Shown here: in pieces, positions 5,859 to 11,725 of the stretch
How positions within the stretch are numbered: the stretch's first letter is position 1
Layout: every line of letters begins with the position of its first letter
Virus record (IMG/VR): IMGVR_UViG_3300034093_003606
Location: 1 to 22,527 of that record
DNA: 22,527 nt
Direction: 5' to 3' (one strand)
Source of the DNA: a virus
Made by a program: the position numbers and the translations under genes
Notes under the pieces: generated by a model
Told to the model about the DNA's origin: nothing
The model's database searches: none
Seen by the model: the letters and a program-made list of their open reading frames with translations, nothing else

Positions 5859-6389
5859 ATGATCGTTGATAAGATTAGCTCGCAGGCGGGATTGGCTCGC
5901 TTCGCGTCATTCACCTACCAGAGCAAAACGACTGGCGAGGTTGCCCGATACACAATCCAGTTGGGTTTCTCATACAAGAATTGCTTGGAGAAAAGCAAAC
6001 TGGCTTTGGAAATCGAATCTGGTTCACTTAGTGGATTGGATAAGCAAGCGGCAGAAGAATTGCTTAACAGTTTCACTGCTTCCCTGAATGGGACGCAAGA
6101 GAATTACACAAAGGAACACGTTTACGTTGACGTGTCTGATTCGTCTGGCAAAACTGTTCAGGGAATTAAGCGAAACATTAATGACGGTTCACTTCAGATT
6201 TTCGGTTTGCTTCACAGCAAAGTCCAGATTACTCCCCCAACTATCGAAGACAAACCAGTTAAGTCCCGCCCCCTCACTATTGCCAAAAACAAACTGCGAA
6301 AGGATCTCCCTGTGGGTAAGTTTAGGGAATTCGCTTTGGAAAACCTTAATGTAGTTAAACTGAATGGCGAGACTTTGGAACTTGCCTAA
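5859..6389 (+). CDS. Hypothetical protein, 176 aa
   Basis: Begins MIVDKISSQAGLARFASFTY after an A-rich stretch. The protein looks strand-rich in its first 45 residues (ATG to YTIQLGFSYKN), then helical with LEIESGSLSGLDKQAAEELL, and ends with a KFREFALENLNVVKLNGETL segment that reads like a specific binding or dimer motif. I recognise no family. Composition is more GC-rich than the upstream genes and the ORF has strong coding character. A GC hairpin (6402-6425) follows, then the next gene, so both are probably read from the promoter at 5787. Confidence 0.75.
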   Translation: MIVDKISSQAGLARFASFTYQSKTTGEVARYTIQLGFSYKNCLEKSKLALEIESGSLSGLDKQAAEELLNSFTASLNGTQENYTKEHVYVDVSDSSGKTVQGIKRNINDGSLQIFGLLHSKVQITPPTIEDKPVKSRPLTIAKNKLRKDLPVGKFREFALENLNVVKLNGETLELA

Positions 6390-6401
6390 CGATAACTAAA
6401 C

Positions 6402-6425
6402 GGGAGCGGGGCAGTCCCCGCTCCC
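6402..6425 (+). other. Intercistronic GC-rich hairpin
   Basis: GGGAGCGGGG (6402-6411) pairs perfectly with CCCCGCTCCC (6416-6425) around CAGT. There is no T-run after it, so it is not a standard terminator. It may stabilise or separate the upstream mRNA, or attenuate the next gene. A hairpin of the same kind lies at 12736. Confidence 0.7.
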
Positions 6426-6452
6426 TAACTTCAACAATTAACTAAACAAAAA

Positions 6453-7283
6453 ATGAACTATCCTGTCAAAAACGCTCTTCGTCAACTGGTCTGCAAAGTC
6501 TATGATGCAGCCACCAAAGACAAACAAACAATCACAACTGTTTCACTTCCGGGTGATTGCTGGGAGTTTGAACATTACATTAATGATAACTACAACTTCA
6601 GAAAGTGGTTTGGTTATGCAATCAAGGAACTCAAGTCCTATTGCTTTGAGAAAAACAAAATAGTTTTCAATACCAATCAACAATACTCCAAGGATCTTAC
6701 TGAATCAGGTATCTTTGAGTATCTCAATGAAGAGATTAACGAAATACCTACAATTTGGGCAAAGAGTGAATGTGTCTTTTCTTGGTTTGACTTCTGTGGC
6801 AATCCTACTTTCTTTAATTTGGATTACTGCAATAACAAAACAGCAAAGCAAACTCACTTACTAACTTTTAATCTCGCTTGGCGTTGTTCAGATAATATCC
6901 CAACAGATATCTTAACTGCCTGTAAATACCAAACCAAACAACAAGCAGTTCTTGATTATCTGCAAAAGGTTATTGATACAGAATACAAAGAGTTTAGGTA
7001 TCAGATTACATTTTCTATCCCTTATGTATCTAATCACACACCAATGATTCTTATTTGTATCACTAATGATATCGGGGTGATTATTGAGGATTATGGTCTC
7101 TGCCAGAAAACAGAAAAGCTACCCGATCCCCCTGCCCTCATTAAAGTCCAGAAAGACAAACAAGATATCTATTCTGATTTGCTTAGTGGAATGAGTGATG
7201 CGGCAGTAATGGATAAGCATTCGCTTAAGACTATGCAACTAGCGGCGCACAAAGCATGGCTCACTATGTGGGGCAAATGGTAA
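6453..7283 (+). CDS. Hypothetical protein, 276 aa
   Basis: Starts MNYPVKNALRQLVCKVYDAA after CAAAAA, with no Shine-Dalgarno. The protein has many aromatic residues and Cys (Cys14, and several in the middle, such as CVFSWFDFCGNPTFF and LDYCNN), a C-terminal region rich in Lys and Asp (IKVQKDKQDIYSDLLSGMSD), and ends WLTMWGKW. Cys spacing does not form an obvious zinc site. I recognise no family. It is one of the larger uncharacterised genes here and is more AT-rich than the DUF932 genes that follow. Confidence 0.75.
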   Translation: MNYPVKNALRQLVCKVYDAATKDKQTITTVSLPGDCWEFEHYINDNYNFRKWFGYAIKELKSYCFEKNKIVFNTNQQYSKDLTESGIFEYLNEEINEIPTIWAKSECVFSWFDFCGNPTFFNLDYCNNKTAKQTHLLTFNLAWRCSDNIPTDILTACKYQTKQQAVLDYLQKVIDTEYKEFRYQITFSIPYVSNHTPMILICITNDIGVIIEDYGLCQKTEKLPDPPALIKVQKDKQDIYSDLLSGMSDAAVMDKHSLKTMQLAAHKAWLTMWGKW

Positions 7284-7333
7284 TTTAGTTTAGCTTCCTT
7301 GGGGTCAGGATAAAAAGCCCCTATTTTAATAAT

Positions 7334-7495
7334 ATGAATGACTTTTCTCAGATACTCAATAAGCTTGATGAAGTGGATATCAAATTAGGCTCTATTAATA
7401 ATAATGAAATAAATGATATCTTGATTGAATTAACTTTTGCTATTGATCTAATAACAGAACAACTTCAAATATTGAGCAAGAATAATATTAAATAA
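7334..7495 (+). CDS. Small helical hypothetical protein, 53 aa
   Basis: ATG follows AATAAT; stop TAA 7493-7495. The peptide (MNDFSQILNKLDEVDIKLGS, later IELTFAIDLITEQLQILSKN) has a clear heptad-like pattern of Leu/Ile and fits a short coiled coil. Unlike the other short spacer ORFs it is not a membrane peptide. A TTGGGG - 17 bp - TATTTT pair lies just upstream. GGGG/CCCC pairing at about 7301-7320 may be a weak terminator of the previous gene. Confidence 0.55.
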   Translation: MNDFSQILNKLDEVDIKLGSINNNEINDILIELTFAIDLITEQLQILSKNNIK

Positions 7496-7496
7496 A

Positions 7497-7542
7497 GTAA
7501 TAATAATAACAGAGGAATAAATAATAAGCATCTAATAATAAG
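7497..7542 (+). repeat. AAT/TAA spacer tract with GC island
   Basis: AATAAT-rich run followed by a GC-rich stretch (7543-7580) containing CAGCCCCGCCAGCC, the same 14 bases as near 5721. The segment to 7630 is purine-rich and shows no ORF. Confidence 0.75.
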
Positions 7543-7630
7543 GCCCAGCCCCGCCAGCCACCCAGCAAACCGGCCAAGATAACCAGACAACTAAGGGCAG
7601 TCAACTAAGAAAAAAAGTCAGAAAAAGAGA

Positions 7631-7658
7631 TTGTGTTTCAAAGGTATTTGGTTAATCT
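7631..7658 (+). promoter_or_regulatory. Promoter for the first DUF932 gene
   Basis: TTGTGT (7631-7636), 16 bp, TAATCT (7653-7658). The predicted +1 is G7665, the first base of GTTCTTTGACATCCCGT, which is identical at the second DUF932 gene. Confidence 0.65.
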
Positions 7659-7664
7659 GTCTGT

Positions 7665-7759
7665 GTTCTTTGACATCCCGTGAGTCGATCCCGAGCCCGC
7701 TTCGCGGGTTTCGGTATGGCATCGTGCTATCGGCAAACGGATAGAAAGGAACGCAACCT
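7665..7759 (+). ncRNA. Structured mRNA leader of DUF932 gene 1
   Basis: Predicted 5' leader of 95 nt. Helices seen: outer ATCCCGT (7675-7681) with ACGGAT (7737-7742), one bulge; inner GTCGAT (7684-7689) with ATCGGC (7729-7734); hairpin CCGAGCCCGC (7691-7700) with GCGGG...TTTCGG (7704-7714) around TTC; hairpin GGCA/TGCT (7718-7728) around TCG. Together they form a three-way junction. The ribosome site AAAGGA (about 7746-7751) follows directly, so folding could affect ribosome access. The second copy at 8908 keeps the fold with different bases. Confidence 0.65.
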
Positions 7760-8614
7760 ATGGCTAGAAACACTGTTCCCCATTCCACCAACTTCGGCTT
7801 TCCTGTTTCTTTGGAGCCGCTTCACACGCAGGACGGAGTTAACTCCGGTCTGTTTGGGACGGTCCGAAGGGACGAAACCGGAGTCAGGGTATTCAGTTCT
7901 GCTTCGGAGCGGTATGGTCTGCTTCTCAATTCCACCTTTGTCGAACAGATTGAGGAAGGAATCGCCAAGGCTGGCTTGTCTGGCTTTGAGCGGGAAGCTT
8001 TTGTGTATGATAATGGAGCCCGATCCGAGTTTCGGTGGACGTTTAAGAATCGGACCATAAAGGTTCCCCAAGTTGGGGACGATATGGCGTTTCGGATAAC
8101 TGCCCGAAACAGTTATGATGGGACTTGGAAAGCTTCTTTGTTGGATTCGGTAATGCGGCTCGCTTGCTTAAACGGCGCAATTCGTTCTGAGAATGGATTG
8201 CTGCTATCTAAGAAACACACAAGCCGCTTAGATGTTTCAGTAATCGTGGCCGGTTTGGAAACTATGCTGAAACGGTTTGAAGAATGGGCTTGGGACTTGG
8301 AATTGCTAGTGCTGCCCGTAGGGCAGGCGCAGGGAAGCCACATTCTGAGTCACGCTCAGGAAGACGGAGTGATCACGGGAAGCGTCAGGGACGGCATTCT
8401 GGGCTTTTGGAATGCGCCCAGACGGTCCGAAGATGCAGACCGGACCCTGTTTAACCTTTGGAACGCAGGGACGGAATACACGACCCACGTTCTGGGGCGG
8501 GAAAGGAATCAATATTCCCAAACAATCAATGCAAGGTGGACAGATTACATCCTGCACATATCGAGAGACACAGATCTACTAGCAGAAGCTTCAGAGCCAA
8601 TAATAAACAACTAA
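7760..8614 (+). CDS. DUF932-family protein, copy 1
   Basis: A 284-aa protein of the phage/plasmid-like DUF932 family (function not established). It has the family's central part: VGDDMAFRITARNSYDGTWKA, RLACLNGAIRSENGL, then KHTSRLDVSVIVAGLETMLKRFEEW, with the conserved NSYDG and the RxxCxNG cluster. The start is supported by AAAGGA 9 nt upstream. It is a close paralogue of the gene at 9005 (identical start MARxTVPHS and matching ends). Each copy has its own promoter, structured leader and terminator. Codon use is more GC-rich than in the flanking AT-rich genes. Confidence 0.88.
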   Translation: MARNTVPHSTNFGFPVSLEPLHTQDGVNSGLFGTVRRDETGVRVFSSASERYGLLLNSTFVEQIEEGIAKAGLSGFEREAFVYDNGARSEFRWTFKNRTIKVPQVGDDMAFRITARNSYDGTWKASLLDSVMRLACLNGAIRSENGLLLSKKHTSRLDVSVIVAGLETMLKRFEEWAWDLELLVLPVGQAQGSHILSHAQEDGVITGSVRDGILGFWNAPRRSEDADRTLFNLWNAGTEYTTHVLGRERNQYSQTINARWTDYILHISRDTDLLAEASEPIINN

Positions 8615-8620
8615 CACACA

Positions 8621-8653
8621 GACCGGGGACGATAAATCCCCGGTCTTTTTTTT
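8621..8653 (+). terminator. Strong intrinsic terminator after DUF932 copy 1
   Basis: GACCGGGGA (8621-8629) pairs with TCCCCGGTC (8637-8645); eight T follow. Confidence 0.95.
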
Positions 8654-8658
8654 GTCTA

Positions 8659-8780
8659 TTAATAATAAATAATCAAATAATAATAACACCAGAATAAATA
8701 ATAATACTCGAATAATAAATAATGCCAGAATAATAAAGAATAATGAAATAATAATAAATAATAACTAAATAATAATAGCA
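8659..8780 (+). repeat. Long AAT/TAA spacer tract
   Basis: About 120 bp of AATAAT and AATAAA units with short inserts such as CACCAG and TGCCAG. It is the longest such tract in the window. No ORF of more than a few codons. Confidence 0.85.
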
Positions 8781-8823
8781 GGGGCAGAGGGGGCGGGGCA
8801 GGGGCAGAGAAGGAGGGGCGGGG
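8781..8823 (+). other. G-quadruplex-type G-rich block
   Basis: GGGG runs at 8781, 8789, 8795, 8801, 8815 and 8820 with loops of 4, 1 and 2 nt between the first four. This fits a four-tetrad quadruplex on the plus strand. It is flanked by pure AT tract and lies just upstream of the promoter of the second DUF932 gene. Confidence 0.7.
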
Positions 8824-8830
8824 CTTTCCC

Positions 8831-8865
8831 AGTTACTTAAAATGGCTCACTTAGTTACCTTAAAA
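8831..8865 (+). repeat. Paired direct repeat upstream of DUF932 copy 2 promoter
   Basis: AGTTACTTAAAA (8831-8842) and AGTTACCTTAAAA (8853-8865), 22 bp apart, end 8 bp before the -35 box. Two helical turns between copies suits a regulator binding one face. None is seen before copy 1. Confidence 0.5.
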
Positions 8866-8873
8866 AAAAAGAC

Positions 8874-8901
8874 TTCCCAAATCAGGATTCCATGATAATT
8901 T
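8874..8901 (+). promoter_or_regulatory. Promoter for the second DUF932 gene
   Basis: TTCCCA (8874-8879), 16 bp, TAATTT (8896-8901). The -35 is poor but spacing and -10 fit. The predicted +1 is G8908. Confidence 0.55.
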
Positions 8902-8907
8902 GATCCT

Positions 8908-9004
8908 GTTCTTTGACATCCCGTTAGCTGATCCCGGCTCCACTTTCAGTGGTTCCGGGTTGGGATTGTCCTATCGGCGAACGGATTGAAAAGAGCATAC
9001 AACT
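8908..9004 (+). ncRNA. Structured mRNA leader of DUF932 gene 2
   Basis: Starts with the same GTTCTTTGACATCCCGT as copy 1. Helices: ATCCCGT (8918-8924) with ACGGAT (8981-8986); GCTGAT (8927-8932) with ATCGGC (8973-8978), where the G-T wobble has moved one place compared with copy 1; hairpin CCCGG...TCCACT region (8933-8944) with AGTGG...CCGGG (8948-8959) around TTC, with a different stem sequence; GGGA/TCCT (8962-8972), where a C-G pair of copy 1 is now G-C. The single-stranded linkers are conserved. AAAAGAG (about 8989) lies between the fold and the ATG. Confidence 0.65.
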
Positions 9005-9862
9005 ATGGCTCGTCAAACTGTCCCCCACTCCAGCAACTTCGCCTTCCCGGTGACCTTGGAACCGCTGACCGTCGAAGGTTACGATTCCGGGTTTTACGGT
9101 ACGGTGCGCCGGGATGAGGGATTCCCCCGAGTTCTCGGGGTTGCAGGTGAGCGGTACGGCCTGCTTCAGAACGGTGATTTCATCAACCAGATTGAGGAAG
9201 GCTTCAAAAAAGCTGACCTCAGCGGGTTTGAGCGCGAAGTCTCGGTCATGGATCACGGTGCGCGGTGTCAAGCTCAGTGGACTTTCAAGAACCGCACCAT
9301 TAAGGTGCGGAAAGTGGGCGATGAAATGGCGTTCCGCGTTACGGCGCGGAACTCCTACGATGGCTCATGGAAGGTCAGTCTGGTTGACACTATTGAACGC
9401 CTCGCCTGTCTCAACGGCGCGGTGCGGAGTGAAAAGGGAATCATGCTTCAGGGGAAGCACACTTCCCGGCTCAACGTTGACCGCATCGTGGGCGGATTGG
9501 GAACGATGCTTCAGCGGTTTGAGACTTGGGCGCAGGATTTGGATCTTCTGGTTCTTCCCATCACTCAGGCTCACGGTTCCCATATCTTGAGCCATGCTCA
9601 GGATGATGGGATCATCTCGGGGTCAACCCGAGACGGTATCCTGAGTTTCTGGAATGCGCCGCGCCGGAAGGAGGATGAGGAACGCACCGTTTACAACCTC
9701 TGGAACGCCGGGACTGAGTTCTTCACTCATGTCTTAAAACGGGAACGGTTCCAGTATGCCGACACCGTGAACGCCGAGTATACGGGTTGGATGATGGAAA
9801 TAGGCCGAGACAAGGACAAGCTCCTGCGGGTGACAACCCCGCTGGAACTAGTGAATAACTAA
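9005..9862 (+). CDS. DUF932-family protein, copy 2
   Basis: 285 aa, DUF932 family. It keeps MAFRVTARNSYDGSWKVS, RLACLNGAVRSEKG, KHTSRLNVDRIVGGLGTMLQR and the C-terminal LSFWNAPRRKEDEERTVYNL. By eye about two thirds of the residues match the copy at 7760 along the full length, with no gap of note, so this is a duplication followed by divergence. Third positions are richer in G and C than in copy 1, which suggests that the copies were not recently duplicated in place. DUF932 proteins are common in phages and plasmids; their role is open. Confidence 0.88.
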   Translation: MARQTVPHSSNFAFPVTLEPLTVEGYDSGFYGTVRRDEGFPRVLGVAGERYGLLQNGDFINQIEEGFKKADLSGFEREVSVMDHGARCQAQWTFKNRTIKVRKVGDEMAFRVTARNSYDGSWKVSLVDTIERLACLNGAVRSEKGIMLQGKHTSRLNVDRIVGGLGTMLQRFETWAQDLDLLVLPITQAHGSHILSHAQDDGIISGSTRDGILSFWNAPRRKEDEERTVYNLWNAGTEFFTHVLKRERFQYADTVNAEYTGWMMEIGRDKDKLLRVTTPLELVNN

Positions 9863-9869
9863 ACATCAA

Positions 9870-9903
9870 AGCCGGGAGCGTAAAACCTCCCGGCTCTTTT
9901 TTT
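9870..9903 (+). terminator. Strong intrinsic terminator after DUF932 copy 2
   Basis: AGCCGGGAG (9870-9878) pairs with CTCCCGGCT (9887-9895), followed by CTTTTTTT. Confidence 0.95.
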
Positions 9904-9926
9904 GTTAGTTAGAAGGATTTCACTTT

Positions 9927-9989
9927 ATGCTAATATCAATAATAATCTTGGTAATAATGATATATTTTATCTTTAGTTTGCTCGAATAA
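9927..9989 (+). CDS. Transmembrane micropeptide, 20 aa
   Basis: Encodes MLISIIILVIMIYFIFSLLE, one membrane span. AGAAGGA (9911-9917) gives a good Shine-Dalgarno with a 9-nt gap to the ATG, the clearest ribosome site of any of the spacer peptides. The stop TAA begins the next AAT/TAA tract. It sits between a strong terminator and the next promoter; I see no good promoter of its own. Confidence 0.5.
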   Translation: MLISIIILVIMIYFIFSLLE

Positions 9990-10051
9990 TAATAAATGAT
10001 CGAATAATAATAACTATAACAATAATAATAATTCTAATAATAATAAATAAA
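9985..10051 (+). repeat. AAT/TAA spacer tract
   Basis: About 65 bp of AATAATAAT units. The rest of the gap to 10147 is AT-rich and holds no ORF that I can support. Confidence 0.8.
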
Positions 10052-10147
10052 ACAAATATCACTAGAAACTCACAAAAAAGGCTATTCTTATTTACTTTCA
10101 GAGACAGAATTAGTTGATAAGGGAAAAAACAATAGCTGAAAAAGAAA

Positions 10148-10176
10148 TTGATTGTTTGGGTTCATTTATTTAAATT
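10148..10176 (+). promoter_or_regulatory. Promoter for the 10186 gene pair, leaderless type
   Basis: TTGATT (10148-10153), 17 bp, TAAATT (10171-10176), then 9 nt to ATG 10186. Predicted leader about 3 nt. Confidence 0.6.
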
Positions 10177-10185
10177 GGTATCGCC

Positions 10186-10395
10186 ATGTACATAACAACA
10201 CCTGAGCAAAGCAAAACCGAAACGGCCCTTGCCAAGAAAGGGTTCCGTTTCTCCAGTTGGATTCCGTTTCAGCCAAACGCTGAAAACCAGCCGTCTGAGG
10301 GAACCGAAACCCTTGGCACCATCGTGATGGTGAAGCGAGCCACTCGGTTCTCCACTGAGTACCGCGAAATCGAGCCTGATGGCTCCATCAACTAA
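10186..10395 (+). CDS. Hypothetical protein, 69 aa
   Basis: Begins MYITTPEQSKTETALAKKGF and is polar, with a central PFQPNAENQPSEGTE region and a C-terminal basic strand part. No motif is recognised. The start lies 9 nt after a -10 box without a ribosome site. Its stop overlaps the start of the next gene (TAATG), suggesting translation of both from one mRNA, ended by the terminator at 10603. Confidence 0.65.
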   Translation: MYITTPEQSKTETALAKKGFRFSSWIPFQPNAENQPSEGTETLGTIVMVKRATRFSTEYREIEPDGSIN

Positions 10396-10595
10396 TGGTT
10401 TGCGAAGACTACCCCTGCTGCGGGCATGAGCCCGGCAGTTGCCCCATCGTCAACGATCAGGGCGAACTCTGTTATCCCTGCGCCAAATGCGGCTTCCTGA
10501 TGCCCCCAAAGGCACGGAGCGCGGTTTGCCAGCCGTGCCACTCAAAGTGGCAACGCCAGTGGCGCGACGACCCTACTGGCCAAGACAGTGACTGA
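10395..10595 (+). CDS. Cys-rich small protein, likely zinc-binding
   Basis: 66 aa with eleven Cys, many in close pairs: C3, CC at 8-9, C16, then CYPCAKCG (26-33) and CQPC near residue 50, plus His11 and His52. Such clusters fit two zinc-ribbon or knuckle sites. Small proteins of this look are common in phage early regions, where they may bind DNA or host proteins. It has an ATG overlapping the upstream stop by one base. Zinc binding is inferred from the Cys pattern only. Confidence 0.75.
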   Translation: MVCEDYPCCGHEPGSCPIVNDQGELCYPCAKCGFLMPPKARSAVCQPCHSKWQRQWRDDPTGQDSD

Positions 10596-10602
10596 AATAC
10601 AG

Positions 10603-10629
10603 CCCCCGGTTAACAGCCGGGGGTTTTTT
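10603..10629 (+). terminator. Strong intrinsic terminator
   Basis: CCCCCGG (10603-10609) pairs with CCGGGGG (10617-10623) and six T follow. Confidence 0.95.
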
Positions 10630-10635
10630 GTTTCT

Positions 10636-10703
10636 ATAAATAATAATAACATTAAATAATAACGTAATAATAAATAATAATAAATAAATAACCTAATAAT
10701 ATA
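10636..10703 (+). repeat. AAT/TAA spacer tract with GC island
   Basis: AATAAT/AATAAA run followed by GGGGCGGGGC (about 10718), a motif shared with the G-rich block at 8781. No ORF. Confidence 0.8.
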
Positions 10704-10791
10704 GCGCGGCTTCTAGTGGGGCGGGGCTTCTTGTATTTGGTTTATCTATAGGCAGGTAGGTTCCTGCTCGAAAAGAAATAGAAAAAAGAAC

Positions 10792-10819
10792 TAGTAAAAC
10801 AGCCGATCCATGTTAAATT
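10792..10819 (+). promoter_or_regulatory. Promoter for the 10882 gene
   Basis: TAAATT (10814-10819) in the family form with TTAAATTGATTGCAG matching the 12410 site; the -35 at 16 bp is poor (TAGTAA). The predicted +1 is A10826. Confidence 0.5.
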
Positions 10820-10825
10820 GATTGC

Positions 10826-10881
10826 AGTTCGAGAGCGTTTCTCGAACAGCAGAAAACCAAAACGTCGGTTCAACGAAACTT
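10826..10881 (+). promoter_or_regulatory. Structured leader with 5'-terminal hairpin, copy A
   Basis: GTTCGAGA (10827-10834) pairs with TCTCGAAC (10840-10847) around GCGTT. The hairpin starts one base after the predicted +1. The sequence after it (AGCAG, AACC...GGTT) resembles copy B at 12422. Confidence 0.65.
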
Positions 10882-11133
10882 ATGAAGATAGCTCGCAGCC
10901 AAGAAGAAGCTCTCAGCAGAGCCACCGCAGCACTGTCCGCCGAACTCTACGAAGTGGAGAAGGACATCAAGGCAACTCTGGCCAGCATCGACGCCTACGC
11001 CGAGGCTGACATTCCGGACTACCTGCGGATTGCGCTGGCCAACGGCAAGACCAGAGTGGCGGATTTGACGGTGGCTCGCATGAGCCTGTACGACATCTCT
11101 TGGTACGGAACCAAGGAGGCTCCGAAAGCCTAA
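10882..11133 (+). CDS. Hypothetical protein, paralogue of the 12480 gene
   Basis: The start is placed at ATG 10882, after the structured leader; a longer frame from TTG 10822 would translate the hairpin. The 83-aa protein is almost wholly helical. It aligns with the 12480 product: SIDAYAEADIP against SIDSAVEAGKE, then GKTRVADLTVARMSLYDI against GKLADTILARETLFDI. Family unknown to me. Codon use is GC-rich. It ends before a terminator with a UUCG loop. Confidence 0.75.
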   Translation: MKIARSQEEALSRATAALSAELYEVEKDIKATLASIDAYAEADIPDYLRIALANGKTRVADLTVARMSLYDISWYGTKEAPKA

Positions 11134-11146
11134 ACGGACTTGCAAC

Positions 11147-11172
11147 GGTGGCTCCTTCGGGAGCCACCTTTT
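11147..11172 (+). terminator. Intrinsic terminator with UUCG tetraloop
   Basis: GGTGGCTCC (11147-11155) pairs with GGAGCCACC (11160-11168) around TTCG, then TTTTG. C(UUCG)G is an unusually stable loop. Confidence 0.9.
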
Positions 11173-11173
11173 G

Positions 11174-11231
11174 TAATAACATTAATAAATAGAACAATAA
11201 TAATAACATTAATAATAATAACATAAATAAT
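11174..11231 (+). repeat. AAT/TAA spacer tract
   Basis: AATAATAAT units leading straight into the ATG of the 22-aa peptide at 11232. Confidence 0.8.
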
Positions 11232-11300
11232 ATGGCAATCTTTCCTATTCTCTTGGGGGTATTTATAATTGCAATGATCTTAGCCAACAGAAGAAGATAG
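11232..11300 (+). CDS. Transmembrane micropeptide, 22 aa
   Basis: The ATG follows AATAAT. Residues 1-18 (MAIFPILLGVFIIAMILA) form a membrane span; the tail NRRR is strongly basic, so the C-terminus should stay in the cytoplasm. No ribosome site is visible. It lies between a terminator and a promoter, like the other spacer peptides. Confidence 0.45.
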   Translation: MAIFPILLGVFIIAMILANRRR

Positions 11301-11325
11301 GTGTTTATTTAACTGATTTATTCTA

Positions 11326-11353
11326 TTGCAAAACGGGCAATCTAAAGTAATCT
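11326..11353 (+). promoter_or_regulatory. Promoter for the 11363 gene, leaderless type
   Basis: TTGCAA (11326-11331), 16 bp, TAATCT (11348-11353), then 9 nt to ATG 11363. Predicted leader about 3 nt. Confidence 0.65.
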
Positions 11354-11362
11354 AGGAATCGC

Positions 11363-11638
11363 ATGAAGCACCTAACACTGTCCCCCTACCGCGCCGGAAT
11401 GAAGGTTTGGGTTTCCATTCCTCGTACCGACGACATTGAACACCGCGCTATCGCGGGTATGCTCTTCGCAGAGCGATCACAGTACTATTGCTGGGGCGAA
11501 GAACAACCCGGCCATCGCATCGGGTTGGAAGCTGTCGTTCAGGCTTCGAAGCTGTCTGGATTCTTCAAAGATCTTCAAGATCTTCACAAGCTCCGTGATG
11601 GCGTCATGGTTTACTTCCAAGCCACCGATTGCCCATAA
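11363..11638 (+). CDS. Hypothetical protein, 91 aa
   Basis: Begins MKHLTLSPYRAGMKVWVSIP and looks like a small alpha/beta protein; the middle reads AIAGMLFAERSQYYCWGEEQ, the end VMVYFQATDCP. No recognised family. Its ATG lies 9 nt after a -10 box and no Shine-Dalgarno precedes it. It is a single-gene cassette closed by the terminator at 11653. Confidence 0.7.
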   Translation: MKHLTLSPYRAGMKVWVSIPRTDDIEHRAIAGMLFAERSQYYCWGEEQPGHRIGLEAVVQASKLSGFFKDLQDLHKLRDGVMVYFQATDCP

Positions 11639-11652
11639 CACCATAACACACA

Positions 11653-11683
11653 AGCCCCTAGGATAAAACCTAGGGGCTCTTTT
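11653..11683 (+). terminator. Strong intrinsic terminator
   Basis: AGCCCCTAGG (11653-11662) pairs perfectly with CCTAGGGGCT (11669-11678); CTTTT follows. Confidence 0.95.
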
Positions 11684-11685
11684 GT

Positions 11686-11725
11686 TTTAATAATAAAGAA
11701 TAATAATAGTAATACTAATAATAAT
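11686..11725 (+). repeat. AAT/TAA spacer tract
   Basis: Short AATAAT run ending at the ATG of the next micropeptide. Confidence 0.75.

Noticed and set aside
5866-6354. Two plus-strand frames (73 and 88 aa) overlapping the 5859 gene
   Set aside because: They are alternate frames of the same DNA; the 176-aa frame spans both and has natural composition.
8659-8780. AAT/TAA tracts as CRISPR-like or iteron arrays
   Set aside because: There is no fixed repeat length and no unique spacers; they are simple-sequence spacers.
9114-9590. 158-aa frame inside DUF932 copy 2
   Set aside because: It lies wholly within a clear family member in another frame and is rich in Arg and Ser, as expected for a GC-rich shadow.
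10967-11287. Minus-strand 106-aa ORF across the UUCG terminator
   Set aside because: It crosses a terminator and an AAT tract, and the tract is translated as a Leu run; not protein-like.
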